Made by a program: the position numbers and the translations under genes. Below the pieces are notes generated by a model. It was not told the origin of the DNA, searched no databases, and worked only from the letters and a program-made list of their open reading frames with translations. A stretch of 64,000 nucleotides of DNA from Halichondria panicea (lineage: Eukaryota > Porifera > Demospongiae > Suberitida > Halichondriidae): positions 5,358,990 to 5,422,989 of the forward strand of contig NC_087387.1 in the NCBI RefSeq assembly GCF_963675165.1. The letters are read 5' to 3'. Of the stretch, positions 10,428 through 19,476 are shown piece after piece; positions within the stretch are counted from its first letter, which is position 1, and every line of letters begins with the position of its first letter.

Positions 10428-13400
10428 TCAATGAATTTGGCTTTCTAGTAATGGCTCCCTCAGATCAACGTGATAAATTGCAGGGGTCAGCTCAGCCACG
10501 CTCTTAGTGACTTTGTTAGTCTCCAATTCAGGCGGCTCATTTATAACTCGTTTTTGTCTCTTGGCTAATTTAATTCCTCGCATTTTTTTGGCAAAAGCTT
10601 TCATCTTCTCCTTCAACATTGGCAGCTTCTTGAGTCGCCAGTAAATGTGCACAATTATAATCCCGATAAAAGTTAGTAGTGCTATCGTAATCGATAAATA
10701 TGTGGCAATTTCTCTATGACCGTTGATTGAAGAATTCAGAGAATATGAGGTAGCTGCTGCAAGCACACCTAGGTTCACCAAGAAGGACATCTCCAATGTG
10801 TCAATCCAACTCTTGTCATATATTCCTCCAGTCAACTTGAACATAGTTATAGCAACAATACAGGCTGTAATGATAGCAAGAAGGTTTATATGCCGACTTT
10901 CTCCAAGTGCAAATATGGTTAGTAGCATGACTCTCATCAGGAGACTAAGTCCTGCCCAGTAGCGATGGTTGGGTTTGAAAGGGATCAAGTATGCGTGTAT
11001 GAAAGGCTGAAGTCTCAACTGTCGAAGGACTTTCGAGATGAATTCGTTTTTTTGCAAAACCTGTGCAGAGAACAGTACAAGCGTGTATGGTGTCAGTAGC
11101 AATAGGAGAAACACTGATGCGACTATGATAAGAGTCAAATGATGCTCAGAGGCATAATCAACACTACCGTCATATCTCCAAACTGGTGTTCTCATGTTCC
11201 CAGGGTTATTGATAGTCGAATAGTAGAAGATACTGATGATATTCTGAGCTAGCGAGTTGAAAGACAACAAGATTATGGTAGCAAGAACAGCTACAGGGTC
11301 GCTGGTACTGAAAAACTTCGATACCCGTACAGAGTATCGGCATAAAACAACAATCAGGCCTGCTAGTATCCAGATGTAGACTGGGAATACAAATAGTAGT
11401 CCACTGTATGCAATCTGATTCATGCCGTCGTAGAAACATGTTTCGATTCCGAAATCAAGGTTCAGCCATGATATGAAGATGGTATAGCTACGGAAGAATC
11501 CCACTGGGAAGAACACAGTTTGATTGCTATTCAAAATGTTGGCGTAGAAGATAAGTCCATTTATAGTTCCTGAAGACACTGTGATTTGCATTAGAAAGAT
11601 TAAAGCAACCACTAGTATTCCAGCCACTGCAAAAACAACCAATAGCGCCAAGTGTGCATTATCTGAACAGTCCCCACATACATCTCCACCGAGCATTAAA
11701 CTAGTGTTCATTTTGCAGCTTCCACACAGTACACCAGACCTATTGTTAACACAAATATCATCATTTGAAAAAGTGAAGCTTTCCTCAGCGATACAGTACC
11801 TGTTAGGGCAGTTTTCATACCAACTCATTGCTCCTTGATATTTAGTTTGATTTGCTGGTGCCATCCAATAGCTTTGAAATTCGATTCTCTTCTGAAAGTT
11901 TTCGTCTGTTATTTCACAGCTTTGTAAAAAATTATTGATTTTCTCATCACAGACACAGCTGTAATTTTGTTCGTCACTTGGAAAACCATCTGGACACAAC
12001 TCATTGAAATGTACATTTACATAAAGTGCCTTCTCGCCATCAAGAAATGACTCGCCCACATTCAATATAAGAATTTCCATGTCTGCCTTGGATTTCACAG
12101 TGAAGTTTATTTCAGTACACTCTTTAGCGCTAACTCTTTGAAGCTTCCCATCTGTAGTTAGAGAAGACGTCGTATTGTCATCACTGTCAATCGATAATAA
12201 TGCAGACTGCAAATTCCTTCGAACTGGTTCTGACATATTAATATTCCCATAAAATTTGAGTGCTCTTACCATTACAGAAAATGGTTTTCCCTTGATTGCT
12301 GATACGTTCATTGGGGCATCATTTCTTGCACACCCTTTTCGTGAATCGTTTTCACAGAAACAAAACCAATAGCTATCAGATGCAAGAGTAGGTACTGAAT
12401 TTCCTGAAGCTATTTTAAATGTTTCTCCCAAGTCCTCCAAAGCTGGATACGTGATCTCTGAATCATTGATGATATCAAAGTTGACGTGCATGACACTGCC
12501 CCCAGGGTATGCTTTGTTGTGTTGAAATGTGAGAGAAGCGTTAAGATTTCCAGGGTTGATAGGATGAAACAAACACTTGTTCGGATAAGTAACACACTGA
12601 GCGTGGTCGACAGAAGTTCCAATAAAAATGGCACCTCCTTTTACTGCGGAGTTGTACTCAAAGAGGAGATTTGTTTCCTTGTCTATTTCAAGCCGAGACT
12701 CTTGATTAAGGAATATTGCCCCTCCATTCTTTGCCGAGTTATTTCGAAATATTCCATTTCCGCTAAACTTCACGGTAGATGTGACTGTTGCGTACACTGC
12801 ACCACCATCTTCATTGTCATAGAGATGTTCAATGAACAAATAATCGCCACCTAATGTTAGTGTACTGTTTTGTTGAATAGCAAGAGCACCATCACTGTAG
12901 CCATCATTAACATTGTTACGATAAAAAATTGAGTTGCCATTAATATTCAAATCCGACTTCACAGCAAACACTATTCCAGCATTATCTTGAAAGTATATCT
13001 GACCGTACAAGTGAATAATAGCATTGTACCCAGATATAGGGGATCTTGAATTGTTTTTAAACGTTATATGACCATTGACTAATACTTGAGAAGTGTCAAC
13101 TAGAATAAGCCTTTGACGTACAATTGTATTATTACAAGCTTTTAGTGTTCCATTGAAGACGATCAGTTTTGATCGTTCTGTTAGTGACATCACTTGAAAT
13201 CCATTGTGATTACCATTCAGAAGTAGAGATGCTCCCTCCATTAAAGATATATTAGAGCCCAGAGATTGAATTGATGTGATGTAACCTTTGTTTGCAACAG
13301 ACTCAATCGTCCCATTTATATTAACTTGACTGTTACTGATATATAGTCCAGCAGTGGTTTTGTATTTGTCACCAATCTCTTTATTATCAATGGAGTATAA

Positions 13401-14252
13401 AGTCCCGTGAAATTCCATGTTCACCTCACTCAGGAATAATGAACCACCTAGACAGACAAGGTTTCGTTCAAATGACCAGTCTCCATTCACAACTGCTTCA
13501 ACATTACTCAAGGCCATTACACCAAAGGGTCCAACATTATCAATAATATAAATACTCCCAGCTGTCATTATACCACCATCGATTCGAAACATCACCTCTT
13601 CTGCATTAGGAAAGCTGCTGTAGACACACTCAGAATTATATTCTCCAATACTGTTGTTTAAGATGCTGAGGTCATTTAACGTGGTAGTTCCTGAGTTTTG
13701 TATGCTGACGATGGTAGCAAGAGAGTTTTTGTTATTGATAATCACGAGGTTAGTGAGCTCAACATTTGGGCTGCTGTCTTTAATGTAGAGAGCACCAGAG
13801 GTGGTGTTAGCTACACTGATGTCCATCATCTTCACTGTGTTGATGTTGGTCAAGCTGATACCAGGAAAATTACCTTCACCGCATGAAACAAAGGCTACAT
13901 TCTGAATAGTTACGCTTGTCAAACCATTGAACGATAAAGTGGCATTTTGTCGACAGTAGATGGTGGTATTTTCAGTTCCGTTTAGAGAGAAGCTCTCGGT
14001 ACTGGTACGATTTATCGAAAAGTCTGAATCGAGATAATATTGACCAGGAGTTAGTATAAACTTGGAAGGGAGGTAACTACTTATATTGAGGGCATACTCA
14101 GACAAAGTCTGACAGTCGGGGAACTGGTAAGAACAGAAGCACTCTTGTGGGCAGCTGTCGGGTTTGACGTGAATCAGTTGCTCTTGGGCATTGCAAATAA
14201 TCAGAATTATTAAGAGAAAAAGTACTTTCACTCTTGTTGAAGCCATGATCAT
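10428..14252 (-). CDS. Copy 3: beta-helix/multi-TM surface receptor-like protein (intact)
   Basis: A single uninterrupted frame of 1274 residues. MIMASTRV has two possible starts (14,252 and 14,246); both precede the same signal peptide (LFLLIILIICNA). Residues about 25-600 are rich in Asn, Gly and NxS/T sites, with beta-helix-like LxIxNSxxN periodicity and GGAVY/GGAIF motifs as in polymorphic outer membrane protein repeats. A Cys-rich module (SCVCDEK, CPNRYC, GVLCGSCKMN, CGDCSDN) precedes the membrane region. That region starts near residue 867 and has about 8-10 hydrophobic segments, with the motif FGIETCFYDGMNQ between early segments. The C-terminal tail of about 63 residues is basic and ends REPLLESQIH. 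It is probably a plasma-membrane protein with a large glycosylated ectodomain. The ligand and signalling partner are unknown. One central segment matches copies 1 and 5 while its surroundings match copy 4. Confidence 0.9.
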   Translation of the reverse strand: MIMASTRVKVLFLLIILIICNAQEQLIHVKPDSCPQECFCSYQFPDCQTLSEYALNISSYLPSKFILTPGQYYLDSDFSINRTSTESFSLNGTENTTIYCRQNATLSFNGLTSVTIQNVAFVSCGEGNFPGISLTNINTVKMMDISVANTTSGALYIKDSSPNVELTNLVIINNKNSLATIVSIQNSGTTTLNDLSILNNSIGEYNSECVYSSFPNAEEVMFRIDGGIMTAGSIYIIDNVGPFGVMALSNVEAVVNGDWSFERNLVCLGGSLFLSEVNMEFHGTLYSIDNKEIGDKYKTTAGLYISNSQVNINGTIESVANKGYITSIQSLGSNISLMEGASLLLNGNHNGFQVMSLTERSKLIVFNGTLKACNNTIVRQRLILVDTSQVLVNGHITFKNNSRSPISGYNAIIHLYGQIYFQDNAGIVFAVKSDLNINGNSIFYRNNVNDGYSDGALAIQQNSTLTLGGDYLFIEHLYDNEDGGAVYATVTSTVKFSGNGIFRNNSAKNGGAIFLNQESRLEIDKETNLLFEYNSAVKGGAIFIGTSVDHAQCVTYPNKCLFHPINPGNLNASLTFQHNKAYPGGSVMHVNFDIINDSEITYPALEDLGETFKIASGNSVPTLASDSYWFCFCENDSRKGCARNDAPMNVSAIKGKPFSVMVRALKFYGNINMSEPVRRNLQSALLSIDSDDNTTSSLTTDGKLQRVSAKECTEINFTVKSKADMEILILNVGESFLDGEKALYVNVHFNELCPDGFPSDEQNYSCVCDEKINNFLQSCEITDENFQKRIEFQSYWMAPANQTKYQGAMSWYENCPNRYCIAEESFTFSNDDICVNNRSGVLCGSCKMNTSLMLGGDVCGDCSDNAHLALLVVFAVAGILVVALIFLMQITVSSGTINGLIFYANILNSNQTVFFPVGFFRSYTIFISWLNLDFGIETCFYDGMNQIAYSGLLFVFPVYIWILAGLIVVLCRYSVRVSKFFSTSDPVAVLATIILLSFNSLAQNIISIFYYSTINNPGNMRTPVWRYDGSVDYASEHHLTLIIVASVFLLLLLTPYTLVLFSAQVLQKNEFISKVLRQLRLQPFIHAYLIPFKPNHRYWAGLSLLMRVMLLTIFALGESRHINLLAIITACIVAITMFKLTGGIYDKSWIDTLEMSFLVNLGVLAAATSYSLNSSINGHREIATYLSITIALLTFIGIIIVHIYWRLKKLPMLKEKMKAFAKKMRGIKLAKRQKRVINEPPELETNKVTKSVAELTPAIYHVDLREPLLESQIH

Positions 14253-14255
14253 AAT

Positions 14256-14386
14256 CTGGATAAAATTAATGTTTTAGTTATTGATTTACATGTAGTACCG
14301 GCTCAGACTGAAACCTAATAGAGCTAATTATCGAGAATATATTTACACAAACAACACTGTTGAGTGCTATAATTATAGAAGCTCAC
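14256..14386 (-). other. Predicted 5' UTR intron of copy 3
   Basis: A donor-like TAGAG/GTGAGC at 14,386 and an acceptor ATTTTATCCAG ending at 14,256 (minus strand), just before ATTATGATCATGG. The predicted intron is 131 bp, the shortest of the set. Inference from conservation with copies 2, 4 and 5. Confidence 0.45.
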
Positions 14387-14517
14387 CTCTACTATGTGGC
14401 TTCTTCAAAAGTGGGTGGGTCTGTTTCTGCAGGCTAATATAATAGCTACATGTAGATCATGTAGCTAGTAAATTACTCTCAACTACATGTATCTCCTATC
14501 ATAATACTAGTTTTAGC

Positions 14518-14609
14518 TATCATGTGACATAATTAATGATATTTATATGGTGAGAAGAATGCATATGTCACTGCTAAGTTTATTCATTTTAGTTGGTGAA
14601 ATGAATGCC
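14518..14609 (-). promoter_or_regulatory. Conserved array flank block (copy 3 upstream)
   Basis: It has an ATCATGTGACATAAT core, TGATATTTATATGGTGAGAAG and TTCATTTTAGTTGG. It lies about 270 bp upstream of the copy 3 start. A promoter role is inferred from position and conservation. Confidence 0.45.
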
Positions 14610-14728
14610 AAAATTAATATCTACTTACACATGCAGTTGAAGGTGTAAACAAAATTGATGCTTCGTCTAAACCGATACAAAAAAGTCTAAAGCTTACAAT
14701 AGAGCAGAGATGCAGCTAAGATAACATC

Positions 14729-14785
14729 GTAATGAGAATCTGTCTTACTGAGTAGATTCTACTCAGTAAGACAGATTCTCATTAC
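14729..14785. repeat. Perfect 28-bp palindrome, 1-nt centre
   Basis: The arms 14,729-14,756 and 14,758-14,785 (GTAATGAGAATCTGTC... and its exact complement) are separated by one T. The segment lies in the 3' flank of copy 4, about 70 bp past its stop. Other copies hold only one arm here (for example CTACTCAGTAAGAC near 5873), so the hairpin arose locally by an inverted duplication. Confidence 0.95.
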
Positions 14786-14855
14786 ATCAAAACAAAATGC
14801 ATGTTGGTACATGGTACTAACAATGTTATAAGATTTTTATAGGGACAATAGAGTC

Positions 14856-17800
14856 TCAATGTATTTGGCTTTCTAGCAATGGCTCTCTCAGATCAACTTG
14901 ATAAGTTGCAGAGGTCAGTTCAGCCACGCTCTTAGTGACTTTGTTAGCCTCCAATTCAGACGGCTCATTTATAATTAGTTTTTGTCTCTTGTGTAATTTT
15001 ATTCCTCGCATTTTTTTGGCAAAAGCTTCCATCTTTTCCTTCATCATAGGCAGCTTCTTGAGTCGCCAGTAAACATGCAGAATTATAATCCCGATAAAAG
15101 TTAGTAGTGCTATCGAAATCGATATATATGTGGCAATTTCTCTCTGCCTGTGGATTGAAGAATTCAGAGAATATGAGGTAGCTGCTGCAAGCACACCTAG
15201 GTTCACCAAGAAAGACATCTCCAGTGTGTCAATCCAACTCTTGTCATATATTCCTCCAGTCACCTTGAAGATAGTTATAGCAACAATACAAGTGGTAATA
15301 ATAGCGAGAAGGTTTATGAGCTGATTTTCTCCGGATCCGAATGCAAATATAATTAGTAGTATGACTCTCATTAGGAGACTAAGTCCTGCCCAGTAGCGAT
15401 GGTTGGGTTTGAAAGGGATCAAGTATGTGTGTATGAAAGGCTGAATTCTCAATCGTTGAAGGATTTTCGAGATGTAATCGCTTTTCTGCAAAACCTGTGC
15501 AGAGAACAGTACAAGCGTGTATGGTGTCAGTAGCAATAGGAGAAACACTGATGCGATTATGATAAGAGTTAAATGATGCTCTGAAGCATACTCAACGTTT
15601 CCGTCGTATCTCCAAACTGCTGTTCTCATGTTACCAGGGTTTTTGATAGCCGAATAGTAGAAAATGATGATGATGTTCTGAGCTAGTGAGGTGAAAGACA
15701 ACAAGATTATGGTAGCAAGAACAGCTACAGGGTCGCTGGCACTGAAAAACTTCGATACCCGTACAGAGTATCGGCATAGAACAACAATCAGGCCTGCTAG
15801 TATCCAGATGTAGACTGGGAATACGAACTGTAGTCCACTGTATGCAATCTGATTCATGCCGTCGTAGAAACATGTTTCGATTCCGAAATTTAGGTTCAGC
15901 CATGATATGAAGATGGTATAGCCAGGGAAGAATCCCTCTGGGAAGAACACGGTCTGATTACTATTCAAAATGTTGACGTAGAAGATGAGTCCATTGATAG
16001 TTCCTGAAGCCACTGTCATTTGCGATAGGAAGATTAGAGCAACCACTAGTATTCCAGCCACTGCAAAAACAACCAATAGCGCCAAGTGTGCATTATCTGA
16101 ACAGTCCCCACAAACATCTCCACCAAGCAATAAACTAGTGTTTCCTTTGCAGCTTCCACACAGTACACCAGACCTATTGTTGTCACAAATATCATCATTT
16201 GAAAAAGTGAAGTTTCCGTCTGTAATACAGTATCTGTTAGGACAGTTTTCATACCAACTCATTGCTCCTTGATATTTAGATTGATTTGCTGGTGCCATCC
16301 AATAGCTTTGAAATTCAATTCTCTTCTGAAATATTTCGTCTGTTATTTCACAGCTTTGTAGAAAATTCCTGATTTTTTCGTCACAGACACAGCTGTAATT
16401 TTGTTCGTCACTTGGAAAACCATCTGGACACAACTTGTTGAAATGTACATTTACATAAAGTGCTTTGTTGCCATCCAGAAATGACTCGCCCACATTCAAT
16501 ACAAGGACTTCCATATCTGCCTCAGATTTCACAGTAAAACTGACTTCCATGCATTTTTCAGGACTAGCACTTTGAAGTCTCCCGTCTGTAGTTAGAGAAG
16601 ATATCGTATTGTCATCAGTGTTAATCGATAATAGTGCAGACAGTAAATTCCTTCGAACTGGTTCTGACATATTAATATTCCCATAAAACTTGAGTGCCCT
16701 CATCATCACAGAAAATGGTTTTCCTTTGATTGCTGATATGTTCATTGGAGGATCATTTCTTGCACAACCTTTCCGTGAATCGTTTTCACAGAAACAAAAC
16801 CAATAGCTATCAGATGCAAGAGTAGGTACTGAATTTCCTGAAGCTATTTTAAATGTTTCTCCCAAGTCCTTCAAAGCTGGATACGTGATCTCTGAATCAT
16901 TGATGATATCAAAGTTGACGTGTATAACACTGCCCCCAGGGTATGCTGTGTTGTTTTCAAATGTGAGAGAAGTGTTAAGATTTCCAGAGTTGATAGGATG
17001 AAACAAACACGTGTTCGGATCATTAATACATTGAACATGGTCGACAGATGTTCCAATGAAAATGGCCCCTCCATTTTCTGCAGAGTTTCCATTAAACAGG
17101 AGTTTAGTTTCTTTGTCGAGTTCGAGTCGAGACTTTTGATCAATGAAAATTGCCCCTCCATTTTTTGCTGAGTTATTTAGAAATGTTCCATTTCCGCTAA
17201 ATGTAACAGTAGATGTAATTGTTGCGTATATTGCACCACCGTCTTCATTGTCATAGAGATTTTCAAGAAACGTGTAATTACCACCCAGTTTTAAAGTGCT
17301 TTGTACAATGGTAAGAGCACCATCTTTGTAACCATCATCAACATTGTTGCGATAAAAGGTTGAGTTGCCATTTATATCCAAATCGGATTTCACTGCATAC
17401 ACTATTCCAGCATTATCTTGAAAGTGGATCTGACCGTACAAGTGAATAATAGCATTGTACCCAGTTAAGGGGGCTAGTGGAGTGTTGATGAACGTTATAC
17501 GACCATTGACCATCAACTGAGATGTGTCAACTAGAATAAGCCTTTGACGTATTGTGTTATTACAAGCTGTTAGTGTTCCGTTGATGATGATCAGTTTTGA
17601 TCTTTCGGCCAGTGACATCACATCAAATCCATTGACATTACCATTCAGCAGCAGAGCTGATTCCTCCTTTAAAAATATACTAGAGCCCACAGATTTAATT
17701 GATGTGATGTAACCTTCGTTTGCAATTGATTCAAGCGTCCCATTTATGTTTACCTGACTGATATTGAAATATAGTCCAGCAGTGGATTTATATTTTTCAT

Positions 17801-18671
17801 TAATCTCTTTGTTTTCAATGGAGAATAAATTCCCAGAAAATTCAATGTTCACCTCACTCAAGAATAATGAACCACCTAGACAGACAAGGTTTCGTTTAAA
17901 TGACCAGTCTCCATTCACAACTGCCTCAACATTACTCAAGGCCATTACACCAAACGGTCCAACATTATCAGTCACATAAATACTCTCAGCTGTTAGGAAA
18001 CCACCATCTATTCTAAACACCACCTCTTCTGCATTAGGGAAGCTGCTGTAGACACACTCAGAATCATATTCTCCAATACTGTTGTTAAAGATGCTGAGAT
18101 CATTTAATGTGGTATTTCCTGAGTTTTGTATGCTGACAATCGTAGCAAGTGAGTTTTTGTTATTGGTAATCACGAGGTTAGTGAGCTCAACATTTAAGCT
18201 GTCTTTAATGTAGAGAGCACCAGAGGTGGTGTTAGCTACACTGATGTCCATCATCTTCACTGTGTTGATGTTGGTCAAGCTGATACCAGGCAAATCACCT
18301 TCACCGCATGAAACAAAGGCCACATTCTGAATAGTTACGCTTGTCAAACCATTGAATGATAAAGTGGCTTTTTGTCGACAGTAGATGGTGGTATTTTCAG
18401 TTCCGTTTAGAGAGAAGCTCTCAGTACTGGTACCATTTAATAAAAAGTCTGAATCGAGATAATATTGACCAGGAATTAGTATAAACTTGGAAGGGAGGTA
18501 ACTACTTGTATTGAGTGCGTACTCAGACAAAGTCTGACAGTCGGGGAACTGGTAGGAACAGGAGCACTCTTGTGGGCAGCTGTCGGGTTTGACGTGAATC
18601 AGTTGCTCTTGGGCATTGCAAATAATCAGAATTATTAGGAGAAATAGTACTTTCACTCTTGTTGAAGCCAT
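14856..18671 (-). CDS. Copy 4: beta-helix/multi-TM surface receptor-like protein (intact)
   Basis: An uninterrupted frame of 1271 residues from MASTRVKV. The frame is open nine codons further upstream without an ATG, and the family start is used here. The layout matches copy 3: signal peptide (LFLLIILIICNA), beta-helix ectodomain with GGAIYAT and NGGAIFID motifs, Cys-rich module with GVLCGSCKGN, membrane segments and an EPLLESQIH tail. Differences include a shifted glycosylation pattern, FINTPLAPLTGY in the mid ectodomain and LNFGIETC in place of LDFGIETC. Its leader contains the CA-rich minisatellite at 18.8-19.0 kb. Function as in copy 3; no partner is identifiable. Confidence 0.9.
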   Translation of the reverse strand: MASTRVKVLFLLIILIICNAQEQLIHVKPDSCPQECSCSYQFPDCQTLSEYALNTSSYLPSKFILIPGQYYLDSDFLLNGTSTESFSLNGTENTTIYCRQKATLSFNGLTSVTIQNVAFVSCGEGDLPGISLTNINTVKMMDISVANTTSGALYIKDSLNVELTNLVITNNKNSLATIVSIQNSGNTTLNDLSIFNNSIGEYDSECVYSSFPNAEEVVFRIDGGFLTAESIYVTDNVGPFGVMALSNVEAVVNGDWSFKRNLVCLGGSLFLSEVNIEFSGNLFSIENKEINEKYKSTAGLYFNISQVNINGTLESIANEGYITSIKSVGSSIFLKEESALLLNGNVNGFDVMSLAERSKLIIINGTLTACNNTIRQRLILVDTSQLMVNGRITFINTPLAPLTGYNAIIHLYGQIHFQDNAGIVYAVKSDLDINGNSTFYRNNVDDGYKDGALTIVQSTLKLGGNYTFLENLYDNEDGGAIYATITSTVTFSGNGTFLNNSAKNGGAIFIDQKSRLELDKETKLLFNGNSAENGGAIFIGTSVDHVQCINDPNTCLFHPINSGNLNTSLTFENNTAYPGGSVIHVNFDIINDSEITYPALKDLGETFKIASGNSVPTLASDSYWFCFCENDSRKGCARNDPPMNISAIKGKPFSVMMRALKFYGNINMSEPVRRNLLSALLSINTDDNTISSLTTDGRLQSASPEKCMEVSFTVKSEADMEVLVLNVGESFLDGNKALYVNVHFNKLCPDGFPSDEQNYSCVCDEKIRNFLQSCEITDEIFQKRIEFQSYWMAPANQSKYQGAMSWYENCPNRYCITDGNFTFSNDDICDNNRSGVLCGSCKGNTSLLLGGDVCGDCSDNAHLALLVVFAVAGILVVALIFLSQMTVASGTINGLIFYVNILNSNQTVFFPEGFFPGYTIFISWLNLNFGIETCFYDGMNQIAYSGLQFVFPVYIWILAGLIVVLCRYSVRVSKFFSASDPVAVLATIILLSFTSLAQNIIIIFYYSAIKNPGNMRTAVWRYDGNVEYASEHHLTLIIIASVFLLLLLTPYTLVLFSAQVLQKSDYISKILQRLRIQPFIHTYLIPFKPNHRYWAGLSLLMRVILLIIFAFGSGENQLINLLAIITTCIVAITIFKVTGGIYDKSWIDTLEMSFLVNLGVLAAATSYSLNSSIHRQREIATYISISIALLTFIGIIILHVYWRLKKLPMMKEKMEAFAKKMRGIKLHKRQKLIINEPSELEANKVTKSVAELTSATYQVDLREPLLESQIH

Positions 18672-18674
18672 GAT

Positions 18675-19065
18675 CTGGAAAAAATTAGTTAGTACCACAT
18701 GCAGACTGAAACCCTAAGAATACTGTTAGATCTACATGTATAGTCACACACAGTTATTACACAGTGACACTGAAAAGTCAAACCCACAATGGCCTTTCGT
18801 TTTTACTAACATGCACACCACATCATGCACACACACACCATGCACACACACACCAAGCACACACACACCAAGCACACCACACCATGCACACACACACCAT
18901 GCACACACACACCATGCACACACACACCAAGCACACACACACCATGCACACACACACCAAGCACACACACACCAAGCACACACACCAAGCACACACACAC
19001 CATGCACACACACACCATGCACACAAACAACATCATTGTGTCTATCTAAGCTAGACTCACCTCAC
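18675..19065 (-). other. Predicted 5' UTR intron of copy 4, containing a minisatellite
   Basis: The acceptor TTTTTTCCAG ends at 18,675 (minus strand), three bases before the ATG. Two overlapping donors GGAG/GTGAGG and GAG/GTGAGT lie at about 19,060-19,065. The predicted intron (about 390 bp) is twice as long as in copies 2 and 5 because of the minisatellite. Inference. Confidence 0.45.
18811..19029. repeat. CA-rich minisatellite
   Basis: About 220 bp of 12-16 bp units of the form CACACACACCATG or CACACACACCAAG with small variations. Open frames across it on both strands are repeat artefacts. A short piece of the same repeat marks the break in copy 0 at 516-545. Confidence 0.95.
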
Positions 19066-19163
19066 CTCCACTATGTGGCTTCTCGAAAAGTGGGTGGGTC
19101 TGCTTCTTGCAGGATAGCTAAATCAACTCAAATAGCTATATCTACTACTAGTTCTAGCTAGCT

Positions 19164-19255
19164 ATCATGTGACATAATTAGTAATTTCTAATGATATTTA
19201 TATGGTGAGAAGAATGTCACTGCTAAGTTCATTCATTTTTGTTGGAGAAATGAAT
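19164..19255 (-). promoter_or_regulatory. Conserved array flank block (copy 4 upstream)
   Basis: It has an ATCATGTGACATAATTAG core, TATATGGTGAGAAGAATG and TTCATTCATTTTTGTTGG, about 500 bp upstream of the copy 4 ATG. It is nearly identical to the block at 661-754 because both belong to a duplicated segment. Confidence 0.45.
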
Positions 19256-19476
19256 TGCCGGGCCAAATACTTACACAAGTTGAAGATGTAAACAATTAAT
19301 CATGCTTCGTCTAAAACGATACAACACAGCTACAACAAAGATAGCATCTACACACAGTATTAAAGACAGAGTCTCTAGCACAACTATTAGATTTCAAAAC
19401 AAAATGCATGCTGGTACATCGTATTATAATTATAAGTACAAAATCGATCGCTTTTATTTATAGAGACAATCGAGTC

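Noticed and set aside
18811-19029. Regular short repeats as a possible CRISPR array
   Set aside because: Units of 12-16 bp have no unique spacers; the context is a eukaryotic leader minisatellite.
18736-19161. His/Thr-rich and Cys/Val-rich open frames across 18.74-19.16 kb
   Set aside because: They are translations of the CA-rich minisatellite in several frames and both strands.
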